DNA of 64,000 nucleotides. Origin: DATAES01 sp963802415 (lineage in GTDB: Bacteria; Actinomycetota; Acidimicrobiia; Acidimicrobiales; JACDCH01). Below the pieces are notes generated by a model. It saw only the letters and a program-made list of their open reading frames with translations, was not told where the DNA came from and did not search any database. This document shows positions 58,563-64,000 of this stretch, piece by piece. Within the stretch, counting starts at the first letter, position 1. Every line of letters begins with the position of its first letter. The stretch is taken from the NCBI GenBank assembly GCA_963802415.1, contig CAWDIH010000003.1, positions 372,001 through 436,000 of the forward strand, written 5' to 3'. Both the position numbers and the translations under genes were made by a program.

Positions 58563-59192
58563 ATGGGGCGCCGTCCGAACGTGTACGGACTCGACATCGA
58601 AACCGATACGACGGTCAACGGGCTCGACTCCGAAGTTGCGCCCGTGGTCACGGTCGCGCTTTCGCTGGACGACTACGACGAGGTCTTCAGCGGCGACGAA
58701 CCGACGATCCTGACGCAGCTCGACCGACGGCTTGCGGAGCTCACACCGGGCGTCCTCGCGACGTGGAACGGCGCCGCGTTCGATCTTCCCTTCCTGGCCG
58801 ACCGAGCGGCGTTGCTCGACCTGCCCATCGGGCTGCGACTGCGACACGACCCCGGCATCCGCATGCAGCACCAACCGCTGCCCGGACACCCGGGCGCGTA
58901 TCGGGCTCGGTGGTACCGGCACGGCCACATCGACGCCTACCGGCTCTATCGCGGCGACGTCGGACCCGCGTTGCGGGTGAGCTGCTCGCTCAAGTCGATC
59001 GCCCGGCTGGTCGGACTCGCCCCGCTGCAGGTCGACCGCAGGCACATCCACGACCTCAGTCGAGAGGTGGTGCACGCCTACGCGGCGAGCGACGCCCGGC
59101 TGGCGCGCGTGCTGACCGAGCGCCGTTGGGGAACGGCAGCACGATTCGTCGACCGATTCGCTGCTCCGGATCGGGTCGACCTCGCCAGCTGA
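58563..59192 (+). CDS. DEDD-family 3'-5' exonuclease
   Basis: A 209-residue nuclease domain protein. Acidic residues of the DEDD fold are visible: Y-G-L-D-I-E-T-D-T (Asp and Glu), WNGAAFDLPFL (second Asp) and HAYAASDARL (third Asp). The order and W-N-G-x-x-F-D spacing resemble PolB-type exonuclease or ribonuclease H-like proteins. No polymerase part is present. The ATG follows GGAGGGAGAGGGGCATCGG. It lies 67 bases after phoH2. Confidence 0.78.
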   Translation: MGRRPNVYGLDIETDTTVNGLDSEVAPVVTVALSLDDYDEVFSGDEPTILTQLDRRLAELTPGVLATWNGAAFDLPFLADRAALLDLPIGLRLRHDPGIRMQHQPLPGHPGAYRARWYRHGHIDAYRLYRGDVGPALRVSCSLKSIARLVGLAPLQVDRRHIHDLSREVVHAYAASDARLARVLTERRWGTAARFVDRFAAPDRVDLAS

Positions 59193-59594
59193 GGTCTGTG
59201 CGCCACCTCGTACTCCACGGCGACCTCCTGGTCGAAGCCTGCCGCGTCATACTGCTCGACCCGACTGTCGTGCATTGACACGTCCACCAGACAGGTCAAT
59301 GCACGATGGTCGACAGGCGCCGGGCGCGACGCTCGCGCGATGCACGATCTAGAAGCTCGAGATCACGGCCCGACCGATTGCTGAGCAGCCGGCGTCGGTC
59401 CCGCCAGGGACCAGCCGGCACTCGGCAGAGACAGCGAGCGCAGCGAGCGCTCGAGCCGAGCGACAACACAGCGAGCGCTCGAGCCGAGCGACAACACAGC
59501 GCCTAGAGTGCTGCGGTAGCGAACGGGTTCGCGATCTCCCTCCCGCCAGGCGGGCGCCGGATCGCCTCACGAAGGCATCCGTACTGGAGATCCG
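59193..59594. other. Non-coding gap with hairpin and tandem repeat
   Basis: No supported gene in these 402 bases. At 59268-59306, TCGTGCATTGAC and GTCAATGCACGA form an exact 12-base stem with a 15-base loop, probably the terminator of the exonuclease gene. At 59441-59496 a 28-bp unit is repeated twice exactly (CAGCGAGCGCTCGAGCC begins each unit), with a further CAGCG after the second. Confidence 0.7.
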
Positions 59595-60543
59595 ATGGCA
59601 CCAAGGAATCACACCGTCCGCACCACACGCCGGCGCCGAGACGCGCTGGATACCGCAACGTCGCTCGATGTCGACGCCGGGACACTCGACGAACATCTAC
59701 CGTCGCTCGCCCGGCTGATCGAGCAGCAGACGTTCGCAGCAGACGAGGACCCACAGATCGTTCGCATCACACGCGCTGGTCTGACGAACGAAGGCATCGA
59801 CGTCGGCCTGCGCCTCATCGGCGACATCGACGAGAGTGTCGTGAGCGCGCTCACCGGGTTCACCGCGCCGATCGACTGGCTTGCGATCGGCGTGTCGACC
59901 GGCGGCAACGCCTACCCGGTCGAAGAAGGCCGCGACGCGCCACGCCGTCGTGTGCGGCTCGTGCACCTCGTGACCCGCCTCGGGGCGTCGGCGTCGGTGG
60001 TGCGACTCGCCGACCAGGAGCCGGAGGTCCTGGTCGGAAGCGTTGACGACGGAACGACCGTCGGACGTGTCGACGACGTGTGCCGGCGCGGCTCTGGGTC
60101 TCGCGACACCGCCAGCGGGGAGCACACTCGAGTTCTGGGCGCTCATGTGGCTCGACAGCATCGTCGCGTCGGGCACGGACGGGGCGCCCTCGACGTGGGA
60201 CGAGGTCGCCGCGCACCATCTCGCGGTGCGCGTGTTCGCCGAGACGGAGCCGGATCTCGTCGCGGAGGCGAGCGCGTCGCTCGTCCGCCTCGGTGTGCTG
60301 GTAGCGAGCGTGCAGGGCTGGTCCGAGCTCCGCGCCGAGTGCGCTGCGGGTCGGTGGGCGATGGAAGGTGTACGGCCGGCAGTGGCCCGCTGGCTCGACG
60401 ACGGTGCGTTCAGCCGCTGGTCGACGGGAGCGTTTCCACCCCGAGACGAGCTGACCGCCGCGGCGTGCGAGCTGCTGTCTCCGACTCTCGCGCGGCGCGT
60501 CCGTGCGGTCCTCCGGGAGTGGGGCCTCGACCCGCCGTCGTAG
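59595..60543 (+). CDS. Protein of unknown function (one frame break)
   Basis: About 315 residues if the frame is joined near 60086-60091, where one extra G seems present (D-D-V-C-R-R then A-L-G-L-A-T-P-P). The N-terminus is basic (T-V-R-T-T-R-R-R-R-D), the middle has WLAIGVSTGGNAYPVEEG and RVRLVHLVTRLGASASVVRLADQEPEVL, and the C-terminal half is helical (STLEFWALMWLDSIVA, LTAAACELLSPTLARRVRAVLREWG). No family is recognised, but W-L-A-I-G-V-S-T-G-G and hydrophobic periodicity support coding on both sides of the break. It is flanked by two related inverted repeats. Confidence 0.65.
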
Positions 60544-60557
60544 TCCCCATCGTAACT

Positions 60558-60596
60558 GGCGTGCATTAGCCCCATCCCGTGTGGCTGATGCACGCC
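60558..60596. terminator. Bidirectional terminator hairpin
   Basis: GGCGTGCATTAGCC and GGCTGATGCACGCC pair over 14 bases with one wobble and an 11-base loop. It fills the gap between two convergent genes. Its core GTGCATT is also in the hairpin at 59268-59306. Confidence 0.7.
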
Positions 60597-60608
60597 GAAA
60601 CGACAACG

Positions 60609-61625
60609 TCAGGGCGGTTCGGGCAGGGACGCACCCGGTCCCGTCGCGAACTGTTGCTGCATCAGCTCTCGGGATGCGGGTGGCATCGCGTTCCAGTCGT
60701 ACATCGAGCCGCCGATGGCGTGCTCGTCGAACAACGACAGGACGAACCGCGTGATCTCCTCCAATGTCGCGGTGTCGCCGATGCCGCCGATGCCGTGCAC
60801 GAGCGCGTTTGGGTTGCCGAGGTCGGCTCGCAGCCGGCGGATGCTCTCGTCGTTGTACGCGTAGCCGTCGTGGTATCCCGATTGCTCGGAGCGGAAGGTC
60901 CAGTAACTCATCGGCAACCACACGTTGTAGAGCGGCGCGAGCTGCGGCCACGGGAACTCCGGCCACCGGTTCGGGTTGACCACTTCAGTCAGGACGGGCG
61001 GCAGCACGATCGCGCCGAGGGTGTCGCTCCCTACTTCCTGCCGCAAGCGTGTCGAGAGCTCGACGAGGCGTTGGTTGCGGGTGTCGACGTCGGTGACGGT
61101 GTCGGCGTCTTCGATGTCGACGGCGATCCCGTCGAAGCGGTGGCCGAGCACGTCGAACCGAGCAATCGACGTGAGGCGACCGAGATCGCGGTCGACGCTG
61201 ACGAACGGCGGAAGGTACCAACCGACCACCCGCATGCCATCCCGATGGGCGCGGACGAGGAACTCGGCGAGCAGCGCACGATCGACGAAGCCGTCGGGTT
61301 GCTTGCTGTCGGCGCGGGTGGCCTGGATGAACAGCGTTCGTACGCCGTGAGCGGCCATGTCGTCGACATCTCGAGGGGTTATCGCCGGGCTCGTGCCTGC
61401 TCGCTGGTACGCCGGGCCGAAGTCGAACGCGTCCACCCACGCCGCCTGACCCGCATACGGACCGGTGTCACGCGCGGTCGGACCGGGAACGGAGACACGC
61501 GACACGACAGTGCCGAGCGTGCCGCCGGGCGCGGCCTCTGAAGATCGGAGGCGCAACAACACAACCGCGGCCACCACCACCAGCAGAACCGCGAGCGCGA
61601 CCCGCGCACGAACCCGACGTTCCAC
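60609..61625 (-). CDS. Exported glycoside-hydrolase-like TIM-barrel protein
   Basis: A 338-residue protein with an N-terminal signal anchor (V-A-L-A-V-L-L-V-V-V-A-A-V-V-L-L) and a barrel resembling DUF4015/GH-like putative glycosidases: D-D-M-A-A-H-G-V-R-T-L-F-I-Q-A-T, H-R-D-G-M-R-V-V-G-W-Y-L-P, FDGIAVDIED (likely acidic active-site strand) and P-M-S-Y-W-T-F. It probably acts outside the membrane on cell-wall or environmental polysaccharide. Start GTG at 61625, diverging from xylA. Confidence 0.68.
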   Translation of the reverse strand: MERRVRARVALAVLLVVVAAVVLLRLRSSEAAPGGTLGTVVSRVSVPGPTARDTGPYAGQAAWVDAFDFGPAYQRAGTSPAITPRDVDDMAAHGVRTLFIQATRADSKQPDGFVDRALLAEFLVRAHRDGMRVVGWYLPPFVSVDRDLGRLTSIARFDVLGHRFDGIAVDIEDADTVTDVDTRNQRLVELSTRLRQEVGSDTLGAIVLPPVLTEVVNPNRWPEFPWPQLAPLYNVWLPMSYWTFRSEQSGYHDGYAYNDESIRRLRADLGNPNALVHGIGGIGDTATLEEITRFVLSLFDEHAIGGSMYDWNAMPPASRELMQQQFATGPGASLPEPP

Positions 61626-61662
61626 CGCTGCACCGTACTGAGTTGGTGCTGTACTGGCGGGG

Positions 61663-62838
61663 ATGAGCGATGCCACTACGCCAACGCCGGCCGACCGGTT
61701 CACCTTCGGCCTGTGGACCGTCGGCAACCGAGGACGGGATCCGTTCGGGTTCGAGGTGCGGCCGCGGCTCGATCCGGTCGAGTCGGTGCACCGCCTCGCC
61801 GACCTCGGCGCCTACGGCGTCTGCTTCCACGACGACGACCTCGTCCCTCCGGGCTCGTCGGCATCGGAACGCGAGGCCATCGTGAAGCGCTTCCGGCGGG
61901 CGCTCGACGAGACCGGAATGAAGGTCCCGATGGCGACCACGAACCTGTTCTCGCATCCGGTGTTCAAGGACGGCGCCTTCACGGCCAACGACCCCGCCGT
62001 ACGTAGGCACGCTGTGGCGAAGACGCTCGATGCCATCGAGCTCGGTGTCGAGCTGGGTGCGTCGGTCTACGTCATGTGGGGTGGGCGGGAAGGATGCGAG
62101 GCAGATGCGGCCAAGCCGGTCGGCGCCGCGCTCGACCGTTACGCCGAGGCAGTGAACATCTGCTGCGCGCACGTCCGGGACCGCGGCTACGACATGCGCT
62201 TCGCGCTCGAGCCGAAGCCGAACGAGCCACGCGGCGACATGTTCCTGCCGACCGTCGGCCACGCGCTCGCGTTCATCAACGAGCTCGAGTGGCCGGACAT
62301 GGTCGGCCTGAACCCCGAATTCGCCCACGAGACGATGTCCGGTCTGTCGTTCCATCACGCCGTCGCGCAGACGCTGTGGCAGCGGAAGCTGTTCCACATC
62401 GACCTGAACGCCCAACGGATCGGCAAGTTCGACCAGGACTTCCGCTTCGGGTCCGAGGGCATCCGCGACGCCTTCTACCTCGTGAAGCTGCTCGAGGACT
62501 CGGCTTGGGACGGAATGCGTCACTTCGACGCGCACGCGTACCGAACGGAATCGCCGGACGGTGTGTGGGACTTCGCCCGCGGTTGCATGCGCACGTACCT
62601 GATCCTGCGGGACAAGGCGCAACGCTTCGCCGCGGATCCGGAGATCCAAGCCGCTCTCGTACAAGCCAAGGTCGACCAGCTGCGTCAACCGACCCTCGAC
62701 GGCACGCCCGACGCCGAGAACATCGCCGCGCTACGGCGCGACGCCGCGACAAGCGATCTCGACGCGCTCGCGTCCCAGGGGTACGGGCACGAACGTCTCG
62801 ACCAACTCGTGACGGAGCTGTTGCTCGGAGTTCGGTAG
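61663..62838 (+). CDS. xylA: Xylose isomerase
   Basis: A 391-residue TIM-barrel enzyme converting D-xylose to D-xylulose (and glucose to fructose). The catalytic His is in VCFHDDDLVPPG (His56), and metal ligands are in ALEPKPNEPRGD, GLNPEFAHE and HIDLNAQRIGKFDQDFRFG. VMWGGREG is the family signature. It is of the short, actinobacterial class. The xylulokinase gene follows with a one-base overlap. Confidence 0.95.
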   Translation: MSDATTPTPADRFTFGLWTVGNRGRDPFGFEVRPRLDPVESVHRLADLGAYGVCFHDDDLVPPGSSASEREAIVKRFRRALDETGMKVPMATTNLFSHPVFKDGAFTANDPAVRRHAVAKTLDAIELGVELGASVYVMWGGREGCEADAAKPVGAALDRYAEAVNICCAHVRDRGYDMRFALEPKPNEPRGDMFLPTVGHALAFINELEWPDMVGLNPEFAHETMSGLSFHHAVAQTLWQRKLFHIDLNAQRIGKFDQDFRFGSEGIRDAFYLVKLLEDSAWDGMRHFDAHAYRTESPDGVWDFARGCMRTYLILRDKAQRFAADPEIQAALVQAKVDQLRQPTLDGTPDAENIAALRRDAATSDLDALASQGYGHERLDQLVTELLLGVR

Positions 62839-64000
62839 TGCCACTGGTGCTCGGCGTCGATTCATCGACGCAAGCGACGAAGGTCGAGGTCCGCGACGCA
62901 GACGACGGCCAGCTGATCGCTACCGGGCGCGCACCGCATCCGACGACGACGCCACCGCGCAGCGAGCAGGACCCGAGGGCGTGGTGGGCCGCGCTCGTCG
63001 ATGCGGTCCGTCAGACCGATGTGCGCGACATCGCCGCACTGTCTGTCGCCGGTCAGCAACACGGGCTCGTCGTGCTCGGCCGCGATGGCGAGGTGTTGCG
63101 TCCAGCGAAGCTCTGGAACGACACCGAGAGCCGCGCCCGAGGCAGCGGCGCTGGTCGAGCAGCTCGGTGCCGAGCAATGGGCGAAGGCCTGCGGCTCGGT
63201 CCCGGTCGCGGCGTTCACGATCACGAAGCTCGCATGGCTGGCGCGGCACGAACCCGACACATTCGCCCGCGTGGCGACCGTGCTATTGCCTCACGACTAC
63301 CTCACCTGCCGGCTGACCGGACGCTTCGTGACCGATCGCGGCGACGCGTCCGGCACCGGGTACTGGTCGCCCGGTGACGAGGCGTGGATGCCTGAGCTCC
63401 TCGAGCGATCACTCGGAGCCGGCGCTGCGCCGGGACTCGACTCGCTGCCCGAGGTGCTCGGCCCATACGTCTCGCCAGGGGTCGTCACACAGCGGGCGTG
63501 TGAGGAGCTCGGCGCGCGGGGCGAGATCGTGTGCGGGCCCGGCACCGGCGACAACATGGCTGCCGCGCTCGGCATAGGACTGCGGGCGGGCGACGTGGCG
63601 CTGTCGATCGGCACGTCGGGCACCGTCTACACGGTCAGCGACACCCCGACCGCCGACCCGTCCGGGGCCGTCGCCGGCTTCGCCGATGCCACGGGGCGCT
63701 TCCTTCCGCTGGTGTGCACGCTCAACGCCACGCTGGTGACCGATGCCTTCGCCCGGCTCCTCGCGGTCGATACCAAGACGGTCGGGCGGCTCGCCCTGCG
63801 CGCCCCGGCCGGTGCCGCCGGCGTCGTCGTGGTGCCGTACCTCAGCGGCGAGCGCACGCCGAACCGACCCGACGCCACCGGCACCATCACCGGGATGCGA
63901 ATCGACACCGGTCGTGAGCACCTGGCGCGGGCCGCGTTCGAGGGCGTGGTGTGCGGCCTGCTCGAGGGGCTCGACGCCCTCCGGACCGCGGGAGCCGTTC
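62838..64000 (+). CDS. xylB: Xylulokinase, 3' end beyond the window (one frame break)
   Basis: FGGY-family kinase phosphorylating D-xylulose. Visible: GVDSSTQATKVEV (ATP-binding start), SVAGQQHGLVVL, KLWNDTES, TKLAWLARHEP, CGPGTGDNMAAALG, LSIGTSGTVY and YLSGERTPNRPD. The frame breaks near 63130-63137; removing one base joins N-D-T-E-S to A-P-E-A-A-A-L-V-E-Q. The gene runs off the window. The GTG start overlaps the xylA stop by one base, so the two form an operon; no XylR or transporter is in view. Confidence 0.92.

Noticed and set aside
62076..63377. A plus-strand open frame spanning xylA and the start of xylB as a separate gene
   Set aside because: It is the wrong frame of xylA and only joins the xylB frame at its 5' part; both real genes are obvious by motifs.
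1..64000. tRNA or rRNA genes and attachment sites
   Set aside because: No cloverleaf-like stretches, CCA ends or rRNA blocks were recognised, and there are no integrase genes or direct repeats of att type.

Overview
The window is a high-G+C stretch of an actinobacterial chromosome, most likely from the Acidimicrobiia (Ilumatobacter-like) or a related deep lineage. The marker genes behind this are mycothiol-conjugate amidase, F420 biosynthesis (fbiD) and an F420-type LLM oxidoreductase, a wax ester synthase/DGAT acyltransferase, a PIN-PhoH fusion, and an imuA-imuB-dnaE2 mutasome with actinobacterial-type LexA boxes. The class assignment is inference; the phylum is well supported. No rRNA, tRNA, CRISPR array, transposase or phage gene was seen.

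Layout. 0-11 kb: ordinary housekeeping and detoxification genes (sugar deacetylase, GNAT, SCP2, mca, gdhA, DUF885 peptidase, PEBP lipoprotein, acylphosphatase, CPBP protease, Ser/Thr kinase, PhyH-type dioxygenase). 11-23 kb: the SOS mutagenesis genes dnaE2, imuB and imuA, all on the minus strand, with a perfect LexA box in front of dnaE2 and another in front of imuA. Between them sit an amidohydrolase, an ArsR/SRPBCC-VOC pair and a 14-repeat RCC1 lipoprotein. 23-31 kb: an AI-2E-type exporter, a split arginine dihydrolase/ornithine cyclodeaminase pair, an acyl-CoA dehydrogenase, a methyltransferase, and the rnhB-selD cluster. 31-46 kb: a UbiB-like kinase/DUF2855/EamA operon, an RpiB/secernin pair, a GH38 mannosidase with an unusual leader, a gpsA-glycosidase-adenylate cyclase-LLM operon, and fbiD. 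46-64 kb: an orphan NuoF-like diaphorase with a dienelactone hydrolase, a patatin, HU, a five-gene run ending in a DinB-MOSC fusion, HIT, phoH2, a DEDD exonuclease, an orphan gene flanked by related inverted repeats, and the xylAB operon, which is cut by the window end.

The least ordinary signals are repeats. A 52-bp palindromic element occurs six times in intergenic gaps, with compensatory base changes in its stem and interchangeable outer arms. It supplies the C-terminal codons and stop of at least two genes. A second, 34-bp palindromic element occurs intergenically and also in frame inside dnaE2, where it appears to have added about 35 residues between conserved polymerase blocks.

Quality caution: eight otherwise intact genes carry eleven single-base frame breaks. 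They look more like consensus indels than real gene decay, so frame-broken genes are annotated as CDS spanning the break and the break is stated.
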